Shown: piece by piece, positions 1 to 8,444 of the stretch
Layout of the letters: each line of letters begins with the position of its first letter
Position numbering within the stretch: the first letter of the stretch is position 1
From: an uncultured Bacilli bacterium
GTDB lineage: Bacteria > Bacillota_I > Bacilli_A > RF39 > UBA660
Assembly: GCA_934167695.1 (NCBI GenBank)
Contig: CAKPLP010000012.1
Coordinates: 1-33,375, forward strand
Length of the DNA: 33,375 nucleotides
Direction of reading: 5' to 3'
Made by a program: the position numbers and the translations under genes
The notes under the pieces: model-generated
The model's input: only the letters and a program-made list of their open reading frames with translations
What the model was told of the DNA's origin: nothing
The model's database searches: none

Positions 1-572
1 CTAATTGCGTTAAATCTGATATTGTAACAATAGCACATCAGGATGATTTATATAATTATGAGTACTCATACGAAATAGTTAATGCATATAAAAAATATAG
101 TGATTCCTCAATAATATTTACTGATTATTATGAGATAAGAAATAATAAAAAAGAATATAAGAATAGGAACTTAAGTATTAAGAGATTTTTGTTATTACCG
201 TTAAGAAATCAGAAACTAGGTAAATATAATTTTTTTAAGAGATTAGTTATACGATTTGGTAATTCTATATGTTGTCCGGCTGTAAGTTTCGTGCAAAAAA
301 ATGTTCCAAAAGATAAATTTTCTTCAGAACTAAAATGCGATGTAGATTGGTTTGCATGGGAAAAACTATCACGTGAAAATGGAAGATTTGTCTTTGTTTC
401 TAAATCATTAATGGGACATAGAATTGATGAGAGTACTACAACAACGAAAATAATTAGTGAAGGAATAAGAACAAAGGAAGATTTAAAAATATATAGAAAA
501 TTCTGGCCAGAATTTATTGCAAAAATGATTAATAAATTATATGTAAAGTCAGAAGATAATAATTCAAAATAA
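1..572 (+). CDS. Family 2 glycosyltransferase, C-terminal part (5' end outside window)
   Basis: The reading frame is open from base 3 with no start, so the N-terminal nucleotide-sugar binding half lies upstream of the window. The visible 189 codons begin close to an acidic IAHQDD motif, which matches the metal-binding D-x-D region of GT-A family 2 enzymes, followed by FTDYYE. Further on, a DVDWFAWEKLS segment and an HRIDESTT segment match the acceptor-side C-terminal motif (often H or R-I-H with S/T) of this family. I infer a transferase that adds a sugar to a surface glycan. Acceptor and donor cannot be told. The glycosyltransferase and GtrA genes that follow on the same strand support a glycan role. 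No transmembrane segment is evident in the visible part. Confidence 0.75.
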   Translation, partial: NCVKSDIVTIAHQDDLYNYEYSYEIVNAYKKYSDSSIIFTDYYEIRNNKKEYKNRNLSIKRFLLLPLRNQKLGKYNFFKRLVIRFGNSICCPAVSFVQKNVPKDKFSSELKCDVDWFAWEKLSRENGRFVFVSKSLMGHRIDESTTTTKIISEGIRTKEDLKIYRKFWPEFIAKMINKLYVKSEDNNSK

Positions 573-638
573 AAGCAATATGTTAATAAACTTTAACTAG
601 TTTTATTATATTATTTTGATTATTTTAATGGAGGAATA

Positions 639-1597
639 ATGAAAAAAATATTGTATGTTGTAATACCTTGTTATAATTAGGAAGAGGTATTAGAGGAAAC
701 AACAAGACAGTTAAAAGAAAAAATGTCCCATTTAATAAAGAATAAAAAATATCCGGAGATAGTAGAGTAATGTATGTCAATGATGGTTCAAAAGATAAAA
801 CTTGGGAATTAATTCAAAAAATACATAAAGAAGAAAACTTATTTACAGGAATATGCCTTTCTAGAAATAGAGGACATCAAAATGCATTACTTGCTGGTTT
901 AATGACAGCTAAAAACTATGCAGATGTAGTAATTAGTATGGATGCAGACTTACAGGGTGATATTAATGCTATGGATGAAATGCTTGATAAATATTATGCT
1001 GGAAATGAAATTGTTTATGGAGTTCGAAGTGCTAGAAAAAAAGATACATGGTTTAAACGTGTTACATCAGAAGGCTTCTACAAATTTATGAAAAAGATGG
1101 GAGTAGAGATTGTTTATAATCATGCAGATTATAGATTAACAAGTAAGAATGTATTAAATCATTTAGAAAACTATCATGAAGTAAATTTATTTTTAAGAGG
1201 AATGTTCCCATTAATTGGATTCAAATCAGATATAGTCTATTATGAACGAAATGAAAGATTCGCAGGGGAGAGTAAATATCCATTAAAGAAAATGTTGTCA
1301 TTTGCATGGGACGGAAACACATCATTTTCTATCAAACCAATAAAAATGGTTTTGAACTTGGGTATAGTTATATCCATAATTAGTGTATTAGTATTAATCT
1401 ATAGCTTAATTGTAAAATTTCTTGGCAACACAGTTCCGGGCTGGACATTTATTATTTGTTCAATCTGGATTGTCGCAGGTTTAGAAATGTTATCACTAGG
1501 AATTATTGGTCAATATGTAGGAAAAATATACAACGAAACTAAACAAAGACCAAGATTTATAGTAGCATATAACTTAAATGAAAAGAAAGGAAAATAG
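639..1597 (+). pseudogene. Polyprenyl-phosphate glycosyltransferase (DPM/GtrB-like GT2), disrupted by a stop and a frameshift
   Basis: The natural start is the ATG at 639, behind a GGAGG site at 630-634. It gives MKKILYVVIPCYN and then TAG at 678-680, where the family normally has Glu (PCYNEEE). After the stop the same frame continues as EEVLEETTRQLKEKM until about 741-751. There the homology moves to another frame (KISGDSRV, then MYVNDGSKDKTW), so one base is gained or two are lost beside an A-run. From 770 the frame is intact for 275 codons. It carries the catalytic DADLQ motif, the GESKYPLKKM motif and two C-terminal membrane helices, as in polyisoprenyl-phosphate glucosyl- or GlcNAc-transferases. 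Re-initiation at 770 would lack the first Rossmann strand, so the product is probably inactive. Sequencing or assembly error is the main alternative. The adjacent GtrA gene is the usual partner. Confidence 0.8.
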
Positions 1598-1604
1598 GTG
1601 TATT

Positions 1605-2054
1605 ATGAATAATGAAGATAAAACTACTAAATTTGTAAAAAAAATAATGAAACTTTTTCATATAAAAGTAGATAAAAAAACAGAAAAACTATTTATACAA
1701 ATATTTAAATTTGTAATTGTCGGTGGTATAGCAACAGCAATAGATTTTCTCTTATTATTCGTATTTAAAGATGTTTTCCACATACAAGTGATTATTTCAA
1801 ATACTTTATCTTTCTGTATTTCACTTGTATATAACTATATCGCAAGTGTTAGTTGGGTTTTTGATGTAAATAGAAAAAAAGATCCAAAAAGGAATTTTAT
1901 CATATTTTTAATATTTAGCATCATAGGTCTAAGTATTAACGATTTGATTATGTATTTACTAATAAATACTTTGAATACATTTATATCAAAAATTATTGCA
2001 ACAGCAATAGTTATGATATTTAACTTTGTAACTAGAAAAAAATTTTTAGAGTAA
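1605..2054 (+). CDS. GtrA-like family membrane protein
   Basis: 149 residues if started at ATG 1605, which has AGGTG upstream. The in-frame ATG at 1578 lies inside the preceding gene without a good ribosome site. A basic N-terminal tail of about 38 residues is followed by four predicted membrane helices. The first contains the family pattern FKFVIVGGIATAIDF, and the end reads FNFVTRKKF, typical of GtrA proteins. Family members are thought to flip or present polyprenyl-phosphate-linked sugars across the membrane for glycosylation of cell-wall polymers. The gene overlaps no neighbour but starts 7 bases after the disrupted GT2, its expected functional partner. If that partner is truly dead, this protein may have lost its substrate. 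Confidence 0.85.
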   Translation: MNNEDKTTKFVKKIMKLFHIKVDKKTEKLFIQIFKFVIVGGIATAIDFLLLFVFKDVFHIQVIISNTLSFCISLVYNYIASVSWVFDVNRKKDPKRNFIIFLIFSIIGLSINDLIMYLLINTLNTFISKIIATAIVMIFNFVTRKKFLE

Positions 2055-2082
2055 AAATAGGATAAATAAATTCTATTTTTTT
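2053..2082 (+). terminator. Weak AT-only hairpin with T-run after the GtrA gene
   Basis: AAAAATAG at 2053-2060 pairs with CTATTTTT at 2073-2080, followed by more T. All but one pair are A-T, so the stem is weak. Its position directly after the stop and before a strong promoter makes a terminator plausible. The rest of this 189-base intergenic region holds the promoter at 2106-2134 and about 100 bases of leader with no further structure that I recognise. Confidence 0.45.
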
Positions 2083-2105
2083 ATTCATTATAAGTTAACT
2101 ATTAG

Positions 2106-2134
2106 TTGACAATAAAAAGTTATCCAATTATAAT
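2106..2134 (+). promoter_or_regulatory. Consensus sigma-A promoter
   Basis: A perfect TTGACA (2106-2111) and a perfect TATAAT (2129-2134) are separated by exactly 17 bases. Transcription should start near 2141, leaving a leader of about 100 bases before the GT4-kinase gene. This is the best promoter in the window and probably drives the whole 2244-5621 cassette, possibly through HelD. Confidence 0.8.
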
Positions 2135-2243
2135 ACATACTGATTAAACACATATATGAGTATAATTTATGTCAAAATTTCTTTAATTACTTAACTCATT
2201 AATATAAGAAAAAAATCATACAAAATAATATGGAGATGATACT

Positions 2244-4280
2244 ATGAAAATTTGCCTAGTACATGAAGAATACCCAGAAGAAACTAATTTTGGAGGGATA
2301 GCAACCTATCAAAAAGTAGTAGCAGAGCAATTAGTAAAAGAAGGACATGAAGTTACTGTAATAAGTAGAGGATTAACAGAAAATAAAAATTATATAGAAA
2401 ATGGCGTAAATATAATAAGAGTATTTGTAAAAGACTCTAAAACAAAAAAAGGTTATATAAGATATCGAAAAAAAGTTGCCAAAATTCTTTACAAATTACA
2501 AAAACAACAAAAAATAGATATAATCGAAGTTCCAGATTGGGGTGCTGAAACAATATACTTTGAAAAAAAACGAAAAATACCTCTAGTTGTAAGATTACAT
2601 ACACCATTAAAGATTTGGCTCCAATATAATCAAAATAGTTTTGGGAAAATAAAAGATTTAATGCTAAGCTGGGAAGAAAAAATGATTAATCAAGCAAATT
2701 ATATAACCTGTTGTTCCCTAGCACTAAAAAAATTAATTGTAGATGAATTTGATATTCCAAAAAGCAAAATACATGTTACCCCAAATCCGGCTAACATTAC
2801 AAACTTTTATAGAGAAAAAAATCAGAAAAAAGAAGACTCTATATTATACGTAGGTAGCCTAGAAGAAAGAAAAGGAGTTTATGTACTAGCACGTGCAATG
2901 AATATAGTCTTTAAAAAATATCCAAATTTAAAAATTAAATTTGTTGGAAAAGATACTAATAGAAATCATAAAAATATTTCTACTAAAGCTTTAATATATG
3001 ACAATATTCAAAAAAAATATAGAAAAAATATTGAATTCATTGGTCAAGTAGAAAATAAAAAAGTAAATCATTATCTAAATACATCTAAGGTTGCAGTTTT
3101 TCCATCATTATTTGATAATTTTCCATACGTTGTATTAGAGGCTATGTCAACAGGTATTCAAATAGTAGGAAGTAGAAATTCAGGCATGGTAGAAATGTTA
3201 AATGATGAAACTTCAATTTATGATACAGGAGATTATAAGGATTTAGCAGAAAAAATAATTAACAAATATGAATTAAGTAAAGATCAAGAATATAATATTG
3301 ATAATATTAATAGAGTAAAAGAACAATATAATCCTTATGAAGTATGTAATAATTTAATAAAGATGTATCAAGAAATAATAAAAAATTATAATCAAAAACT
3401 AAAGATTACACTTCAAGATGTTTTAAATACTACTATTCAAAATGAAAAAATAAAAAAATATAAAAGAGAAAAAAGTGGATTAGCAAATCATGTATATAGA
3501 GTACAAACAAATGAGAATATTTATATAATTAAAAGATATTTAAATAACTATAACTTTGATATTGCAAATCAATTATATGATAAATATAACCAAGCAAATA
3601 TCAATGCTGTTCGCCCAATAAATGATAACATAATTACTTATAAAGGTAATAAATACAATATTTTCAAGTATTACAAAAGAAGTAAAAAAATTAAAAAGCT
3701 AAATATTGAATACTTATCAAAACTTTTATGTCTAGAAAGATCAACAGATACTAATACAATGTTACTAAATAAATGTAATAAATATTATACCTATTTACAA
3801 AATAACAAAAATATAACTAAAGTATCACCAGATGATTTAGATTATGTTTTAAATATATATAAGAAGCTAAAACAAGAAAAAATTTTAACAGAAAAATATT
3901 TAAACCATGGAGATTTATCCAAAGAAAATATTCTTAAAACTAAAGAAACCCTATTAATAATAGATTTTGATGAATCAGTAGTAACAACGCCACTTTATGA
4001 CTTTGCAGTAATTATGATAAAAATGTTTATTAAAAAAAATAGAATAAATAAAAAAGTATATAAAGAGTTAAAAAATAATCTAAAAGAAAAATATCCAAAG
4101 TATACAGATAATGATTTTATCAATATTATAAAGGTATATTTATGTAAGATAATAATGGAAAAATTATATTTACATAGCAAAAATAAAATAAATATATTCT
4201 CTAGAAAACAAAAAAGAGACAGTTATTCAAAATATTTAAAAATTTTAAGAAAACTAGAAGAAAGTGGAGAATGTATATGA
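2244..4280 (+). CDS. GT4 glycosyltransferase fused to an APH/CotS-like kinase domain
   Basis: 678 residues. Residues 1 to about 385 form a GT-B glycosyltransferase of family 4: an N-terminal GGIATY donor or acceptor loop (17-22), VTPNPANI and LYVGSLEERKG at the start of the C-terminal Rossmann half, and FDNFPYVVLEAMSTG. In the family E-x7-E motif the first Glu is Asp291 and the second is Glu299. Residues from about 400 resemble the choline-kinase/aminoglycoside-phosphotransferase fold, also found in CotS-type proteins: candidate ATP lysine K430 (IYIIKRY), catalytic HGDLSKEN at 555-562, and IDFDE with D574 and D576. The fused protein could transfer and phosphorylate the same sugar-containing substrate; that is inference. 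GGAG lies 8 bases before the ATG. The stop overlaps the next start. No signal peptide is seen, so it is probably cytoplasmic. Confidence 0.85.
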   Translation: MKICLVHEEYPEETNFGGIATYQKVVAEQLVKEGHEVTVISRGLTENKNYIENGVNIIRVFVKDSKTKKGYIRYRKKVAKILYKLQKQQKIDIIEVPDWGAETIYFEKKRKIPLVVRLHTPLKIWLQYNQNSFGKIKDLMLSWEEKMINQANYITCCSLALKKLIVDEFDIPKSKIHVTPNPANITNFYREKNQKKEDSILYVGSLEERKGVYVLARAMNIVFKKYPNLKIKFVGKDTNRNHKNISTKALIYDNIQKKYRKNIEFIGQVENKKVNHYLNTSKVAVFPSLFDNFPYVVLEAMSTGIQIVGSRNSGMVEMLNDETSIYDTGDYKDLAEKIINKYELSKDQEYNIDNINRVKEQYNPYEVCNNLIKMYQEIIKNYNQKLKITLQDVLNTTIQNEKIKKYKREKSGLANHVYRVQTNENIYIIKRYLNNYNFDIANQLYDKYNQANINAVRPINDNIITYKGNKYNIFKYYKRSKKIKKLNIEYLSKLLCLERSTDTNTMLLNKCNKYYTYLQNNKNITKVSPDDLDYVLNIYKKLKQEKILTEKYLNHGDLSKENILKTKETLLIIDFDESVVTTPLYDFAVIMIKMFIKKNRINKKVYKELKNNLKEKYPKYTDNDFINIIKVYLCKIIMEKLYLHSKNKINIFSRKQKRDSYSKYLKILRKLEESGECI

Positions 4281-4891
4281 ATAAAAAAATTATTGCCATC
4301 ATGGGGCCAAGTGGTGCAGGTAAAACCACTTTAGGAAAAAATTTATCTTCAAGATTAAAACTAATAATCCCAAAACATTGTACAACAAGAGAAAGAAGAA
4401 AAGATGATGAAGATGGATTTTATAGATATTTAACGCATGATATATATAAACAAAATTTAGATAATAATAAATTTTTAATAAGCTCAGGAGACGGACAAAT
4501 AGTAAAAAAAGAATGTGGTAATTTTTATGGAGTTCTGAAAGAAGATTGTCTTGCTGCATGGGAAAAAAGTGACAGTATTGTCTTATTTGTATCATATAAA
4601 GATATAGAAACTCTAAAAAAAATTGAGCAAAATGGTTTAGAAGTAGATATTATAAATTTAACTTTTAAAAATATAGAAAAAGGAATGAAAGAAAGATTAA
4701 TCGGAAATAAGGAAAGAAATCAAAGTCCAATAGATATAAATAATAGAATACAAATAGCATTAGATGATACTAATAAATACCAAAAATTATTAGAAACGTA
4801 TGCAAAAACAATTATATATACAGATTTATTGGATATTGAACAAACATATCAAAAAGCATGTACCGATTTAACTTTATTAAAAAGTATATGA
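4277..4891 (+). CDS. Guanylate-kinase-like P-loop nucleotide kinase
   Basis: 204 residues from ATG 4277, about the length of guanylate kinases. I prefer 4277 over the in-frame ATG at 4271: GTGGAG at 4264-4269 is spaced correctly only for 4277, and this gives an ATGA overlap with the preceding stop. A Walker A motif (GPSGAGKTT, residues 10-18) opens the protein. It is followed by TTRERRKDDEDGFY, which matches the GMP-binding TTRxxRxxExdG segment, and by a NFYGV element equivalent to the NYYGT motif. The middle and C-terminal parts diverge from housekeeping Gmk, and the gene is embedded in a glycan/NUDIX cassette. It may therefore phosphorylate another small molecule, as PhnN does with ribose 1,5-bisphosphate. 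The family assignment is firm, the substrate is unknown. Confidence 0.75.
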   Translation: MNKKIIAIMGPSGAGKTTLGKNLSSRLKLIIPKHCTTRERRKDDEDGFYRYLTHDIYKQNLDNNKFLISSGDGQIVKKECGNFYGVLKEDCLAAWEKSDSIVLFVSYKDIETLKKIEQNGLEVDIINLTFKNIEKGMKERLIGNKERNQSPIDINNRIQIALDDTNKYQKLLETYAKTIIYTDLLDIEQTYQKACTDLTLLKSI

Positions 4892-5100
4892 ATAAACTAG
4901 AATATGATGAATATCAAAAATTATTACAAAAAATATCTAAAGAAATTGATATAATAGATTATGAAAATTTCAACAACATAGAATACACTCAAAAATTATG
5001 TGCACTTAATACTATAATAGAATTATTAAAACTAAACTGTGATATTAGAATGATACCACTAGAAGATAATAAAATAACATTTATATTAAATGTAAAATGA
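4888..5100 (+). CDS. Small hypothetical protein, 70 residues
   Basis: I do not recognise this protein. The ATG at 4888 overlaps the stop of the kinase gene as ATGA, the same arrangement as the upstream junction, so translational coupling is likely. An in-frame ATG at 4858 would extend it by 10 residues, deep inside the kinase gene. The sequence looks mostly helical in its first 55 residues (MNKLEYDEYQKLLQKI, then a Leu-rich TIIELLKL helix), followed by a short strand pair at the end (DIRMIPLEDNKITFILNV). No signal peptide or membrane helix is seen. Its fixed place between the kinase and the NUDIX gene suggests a partner or regulator of these enzymes; this is inference only. Confidence 0.6.
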   Translation: MNKLEYDEYQKLLQKISKEIDIIDYENFNNIEYTQKLCALNTIIELLKLNCDIRMIPLEDNKITFILNVK

Positions 5101-5114
5101 ATAAGGAGATAAAT

Positions 5115-5621
5115 ATGGAAATATGGGACTTATATGATAAAAATAGAAATAAATTAAATAAAACTATTGAAAGAGGAAAAAAATTAACAGACGATGAGTA
5201 CCATCTAGTAGTAAATGCTTGGATTAGAAATGATAAAAATGAATTTTTAATATCCCAAAGATCAGCAAACAAGGCTCATCCTCTAATGTGGGAAACAACA
5301 GGAGGATCAGCAATCGCTGGTGAAGAATCAATAGATGCTGCAATAAGAGAAGTAAAAGAAGAACTAGATGTAACAATTTCTAAAGATACTGGAAAATTTC
5401 TAGGTACAACATTAAGATACTATCCAAATTGTCCAGATATATTAGATGTCTGGTTATTTACAAGTAATGCCAAAATAGATCAAGTAAAGTATCAAAAAGA
5501 AGAGGTTTGTAATGCAATGTGGACAAGTCCAGAAAAAATAAGAAAGTTATGTAAAAAAGGAAAATTCGAAGCAAATGCCTATTTAGAAGAAGCATTAACA
5601 TACTTTGAAAAAAATAAATAA
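5115..5621 (+). CDS. NUDIX hydrolase
   Basis: 168 residues from ATG 5115, which has AAGGAG at 5103-5108. The in-frame ATG at 5097 overlaps the previous stop and has no ribosome site. The NUDIX box lies at residues 64-86: Gly64, Glu70, then REVKEE at 78-83. The late Gly of the motif is replaced by Asp85. The metal-binding Glu residues are all present. The N-terminal segment (MEIWDLYDKNRN, then HLVVNAWIRNDKNEFLISQR and a MWETTGG turn) resembles the IPP-isomerase-like / YfcD-type branch, which hydrolyses or isomerises diphosphate compounds. It lies 14 bases after the small unknown gene and probably shares its transcript. Substrate unknown. Confidence 0.88.
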   Translation: MEIWDLYDKNRNKLNKTIERGKKLTDDEYHLVVNAWIRNDKNEFLISQRSANKAHPLMWETTGGSAIAGEESIDAAIREVKEELDVTISKDTGKFLGTTLRYYPNCPDILDVWLFTSNAKIDQVKYQKEEVCNAMWTSPEKIRKLCKKGKFEANAYLEEALTYFEKNK

Positions 5622-5635
5622 GAAGGAGTATAACT

Positions 5636-7738
5636 ATGGAAGAAAAAATAATAGAAGAACAAAAATTAAAAGAAGTATTAGAAAAATATAAAGAAGTATT
5701 AGAGGATTTAGGTTTAGTAATAAAGACCCTTCCAAATAAATATGCCAATAATCCAGAATTATTAGAAACCCTTTTAAAGCAATATGAAAATAAAGAAAGA
5801 GTAATAACAGAAGGTTTAAATAAGCCATATTTTGCAAGAATTGATTTTAAAGATGATAAACAAGAAGAACAAGATATTTGCTACATAGGAAAAGTAGGAG
5901 TATCAGATTTTGACAATGAGATAGTAACTGTAGACTGGAGGGCTCCTATAGCATCTTTATACTATGATAGTAATATAGGAAGAGCATCATATAATGCTCC
6001 AGAAGGATTAATAAATGGAGAGGTAAGATTAAAAAGACAATATGATATTACAAATGGACAGTTAATATCATATGCTGATGTAGATACAGTATCCAATGAT
6101 GAAATACTAAAACCATATTTAAGTGTAAATGCTGATAATAGATTAAAAAACATAGTAAGTTCAATTCAAGATGAACAGAATAAAATAATAAGAAAAAATC
6201 TATTCGATAATATTATAGTTCAAGGAGTAGCAGGAAGTGGAAAAACAACAGTAGCATTACATCGTATTGCCTATTTAGCATATAATTATAAAGATAAAAT
6301 AAAGGCTAATCAATATATGGTCATAGGTCCAAATAAATTTTTCATTAATTATATCTCATCAGTCTTACCAGATCTCGATGTTACAGATGTTGCACAATTA
6401 ACATATCAAGAGTTAGTAGAAGATTATTTAGAAGAAGAATTAAGTATAAAAAAAGATCAAAATAATGCACTAAGTAAATTGAAATTATCAATGGATTATA
6501 AAGAAATAATTGATAAATATATTAAAAAATTAGATGAAGATGAAGTATTACCAAAAAAAGATTTTGAAATAAAAAAATATCCAATTTTATCAAAAGAAAT
6601 AATTGAAGAAATATATAAAGATATCGATGAAACTTATTTTCAAGATATTTCATCAAAAGTAGAGAGAACAATTTTAATGACATCAACTTATTTAAAAAAG
6701 AAAGTAGACGACTATTTATCTATATTAAATAAAGAGTATTATACTAAATTAAATACTGTAAAAACTGAAAAAGAAAAGAAAAAAATTACAAAAGATTATG
6801 AAGAAATAAAAAAAGAATTAATAAACACTGGTCTAACCGCGAGTCTAAGAAAATATTTCAATTTTAAAGCTAAAAAAACAACTACAATATACAAAAATTT
6901 CTTAAAAAGCATTAAAAATTATACCGATAATGAAACTTTATTAAAACAAAAAATTAGTAATAATAGTTTTGAAGAATCAGATTTACCAGCATTAATGTAT
7001 TTAAATTATCGTCTACAAGGAGCTCAAAAATATAAAGAATATAAACATACAGTTATAGATGAAGCACAAGATTATGGAACATTTAGTTTTTATGCCCTAA
7101 AACAAATACTTCCATCTAGTAGTTTTAGTATTTTTGGAGATTTAGCTCAATCAATTTATGATTATAAAAGTATTAATAGTTGGGAAGAAGTAGTTCAATC
7201 TACATTTAATGACGATTGTAATATAGAATATCTCCTAAAAAGTTATAGAACAACAGTAGAAATAATGAATGAAGCTAATATCATATTAAAACATTTAAAT
7301 TTAAAAACATCAGAACCTGTAATTAGACACGGAAAAGAAGTAAATTATTTAAAAATAGATGATAATTATTATGAAAATATTTTAAAAAGAGTAAAATTAA
7401 TGGAAAAAAATAATTATGAATCTATAGCACTTATTAGTAGAACGGAAAATGAAGCAAAAGACATAACAGAAAATTTAACAAATTTAGGTTTAGAAGTACA
7501 AAACATTAGTCTTAATAATGAAATATATAATGGTGGTATCTGTTCAATTACAAGTGAATTATCAAAAGGATTAGAGTTTGATGCAGTAATTTTAACTGAT
7601 GCATCAGAAGAAAAATATAATTCTAATAATGAAACAGATATGAAAAATCTTTATGTTAGTATGACAAGACCATTACACGAATTAGAAATACTTTATCAAA
7701 CAGATTTAACAAAACCACTTCAAAAACTAAAAAAATAA
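5636..7738 (+). CDS. helD: RNA polymerase recycling motor HelD (UvrD/Rep-like superfamily 1 ATPase)
   Basis: 700 residues, slightly shorter than Bacillus subtilis HelD. It begins with a charged coiled-coil arm (about 1-50), which in HelD enters the RNA polymerase secondary channel. Then comes the family-specific YIGKVGV and VDWRAPIASLYY region, Walker A GVAGSGKTT at 197-205, and Walker B VIDEAQD at 473-479. The C-terminal helicase motifs include FGDLAQSIYDY, KSYRTT and YVSMTRP. HelD removes stalled RNA polymerase from DNA using ATP and binds core polymerase; it is cytoplasmic. GAAGGAG lies 8 bases before the start. The gene follows the NUDIX gene by 14 bases and ends in its own terminator. 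It is probably a housekeeping gene that happens to lie beside the surface locus. Confidence 0.9.
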   Translation: MEEKIIEEQKLKEVLEKYKEVLEDLGLVIKTLPNKYANNPELLETLLKQYENKERVITEGLNKPYFARIDFKDDKQEEQDICYIGKVGVSDFDNEIVTVDWRAPIASLYYDSNIGRASYNAPEGLINGEVRLKRQYDITNGQLISYADVDTVSNDEILKPYLSVNADNRLKNIVSSIQDEQNKIIRKNLFDNIIVQGVAGSGKTTVALHRIAYLAYNYKDKIKANQYMVIGPNKFFINYISSVLPDLDVTDVAQLTYQELVEDYLEEELSIKKDQNNALSKLKLSMDYKEIIDKYIKKLDEDEVLPKKDFEIKKYPILSKEIIEEIYKDIDETYFQDISSKVERTILMTSTYLKKKVDDYLSILNKEYYTKLNTVKTEKEKKKITKDYEEIKKELINTGLTASLRKYFNFKAKKTTTIYKNFLKSIKNYTDNETLLKQKISNNSFEESDLPALMYLNYRLQGAQKYKEYKHTVIDEAQDYGTFSFYALKQILPSSSFSIFGDLAQSIYDYKSINSWEEVVQSTFNDDCNIEYLLKSYRTTVEIMNEANIILKHLNLKTSEPVIRHGKEVNYLKIDDNYYENILKRVKLMEKNNYESIALISRTENEAKDITENLTNLGLEVQNISLNNEIYNGGICSITSELSKGLEFDAVILTDASEEKYNSNNETDMKNLYVSMTRPLHELEILYQTDLTKPLQKLKK

Positions 7739-7751
7739 TAATTAAAAAATG

Positions 7752-7792
7752 AAGGACTTGAAAAAAATTTGAAAAAAATTAAGTCTTTTTTT
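7752..7792 (+). terminator. Rho-independent terminator after helD
   Basis: GGACTT (7754-7759) pairs with AAGTCT (7781-7786, one G-T pair) around an A-rich loop, and a run of T follows immediately (7786-7792). It lies 14 bases after the helD stop. Confidence 0.6.
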
Positions 7793-7851
7793 GTAGTTAA
7801 TTAATAAATTAAGGCTCATCTAAAATATTTCTTTTATTTTTTTTAAATAAG

Positions 7852-7860
7852 TGATATACT
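7852..7860 (+). promoter_or_regulatory. Extended -10 promoter candidate for the small membrane protein
   Basis: TGATATACT combines the extended TGn element with a TATACT -10 box (7855-7860). Only a T-rich stretch stands at the -35 position. It lies 33 bases before the next start codon and downstream of a terminator, which supports its use. Confidence 0.45.
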
Positions 7861-7893
7861 AAAACTATAAAATAATAAGAAGGAGTTAATCAT

Positions 7894-8334
7894 ATGGAAA
7901 ACATAACAAAAGACAAGAAAGTTAATAAGAATATAATTATTGCAGTCGTAGTAATAGTAGTAGCTATAGTAGCAGCACTAATATATATGAATGTAAGCAA
8001 AAATAATAATAAAAAGGTATTAGAAACATCACTAACAGAAATGGGTAAAAACTTTTATGAAAATTTCTATTATGAACAAATAGGTTCATCATCAGATGAA
8101 AGATCATCATTATTATCTAAATTTTCAACAATCGGTATAAAAATAGACCTTGATAATTTAGGTAGATATAACAATGGTGAATTTAAAGATGAAATAAGTA
8201 AGTTTCAAAATAGTAAAACAAAAGAAAAATGTAATAAAACAAATACAAAAGTAACTATTTATCCAAAGTCACCATATGGTAAGACAGATTATACTATTAA
8301 AACAAAATTAGATTGTGGTTTTGATGAAAAGTAA
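7894..8334 (+). CDS. Single-pass membrane protein of unknown function
   Basis: 146 residues with AAGGAG 8 bases upstream of the ATG. A lysine-rich cytoplasmic tail of 12 residues precedes one membrane helix (about 13-32, rich in Ile, Val and Ala). The remaining 114 residues should be extracellular by the positive-inside rule. The outer part contains two cysteines (113 and 141) that could form a disulfide, and the C-terminal KVTIYPKSPYGKTDYTI segment looks like a beta hairpin. I recognise no family. It is monocistronic, between helD and the giant surface gene, with its own promoter and terminator. A role in surface assembly is possible only by position. Confidence 0.7.
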   Translation: MENITKDKKVNKNIIIAVVVIVVAIVAALIYMNVSKNNNKKVLETSLTEMGKNFYENFYYEQIGSSSDERSSLLSKFSTIGIKIDLDNLGRYNNGEFKDEISKFQNSKTKEKCNKTNTKVTIYPKSPYGKTDYTIKTKLDCGFDEK

Positions 8335-8340
8335 ATATTC

Positions 8341-8374
8341 AAAAAATTGATAATTGATTTTATCAATTTTTTTT
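8341..8374 (+). terminator. Rho-independent terminator
   Basis: A 13-pair A/T-rich stem (AAAAAATTGATAA at 8341-8353 with its complement at 8360-8372) with a 6-base loop, running into T residues, directly follows the small membrane protein gene. Confidence 0.65.
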
Positions 8375-8383
8375 ATATACACA

Positions 8384-8412
8384 ATGACAAAACACTAAAA
8401 ATAATGTATAAT
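8384..8412 (+). promoter_or_regulatory. Promoter of the giant surface protein gene
   Basis: ATGACA (8384-8389) and a perfect TATAAT (8407-8412) are spaced by 17 bases. Start of transcription would be near 8419, and GGAG at 8431-8434 precedes the ATG at 8445 by 10 bases. So the giant gene has its own near-consensus promoter. Confidence 0.65.
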
Positions 8413-8444
8413 TAATATGTACTATTATATGGAGTAAGTAGAAT

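Noticed and set aside
678..680. TAG read as an amino acid (stop-codon reassignment)
   Set aside because: TAG also ends the linker gene at 30447-30449 and the GT2 reading frame at 1595-1597, and a separate frameshift follows in the same gene, so a lesion is the simpler explanation.
1578..1604. Earlier ATG for the GtrA-like protein
   Set aside because: It lies inside the preceding reading frame, has no good ribosome site, and adds a stretch not typical of the family; ATG 1605 has AGGTG in place.
2141..2243. Riboswitch or leader RNA in the 100-base leader of the GT4-kinase gene
   Set aside because: I found no stable stem, conserved box or terminator-like structure; the leader is simply AT-rich.
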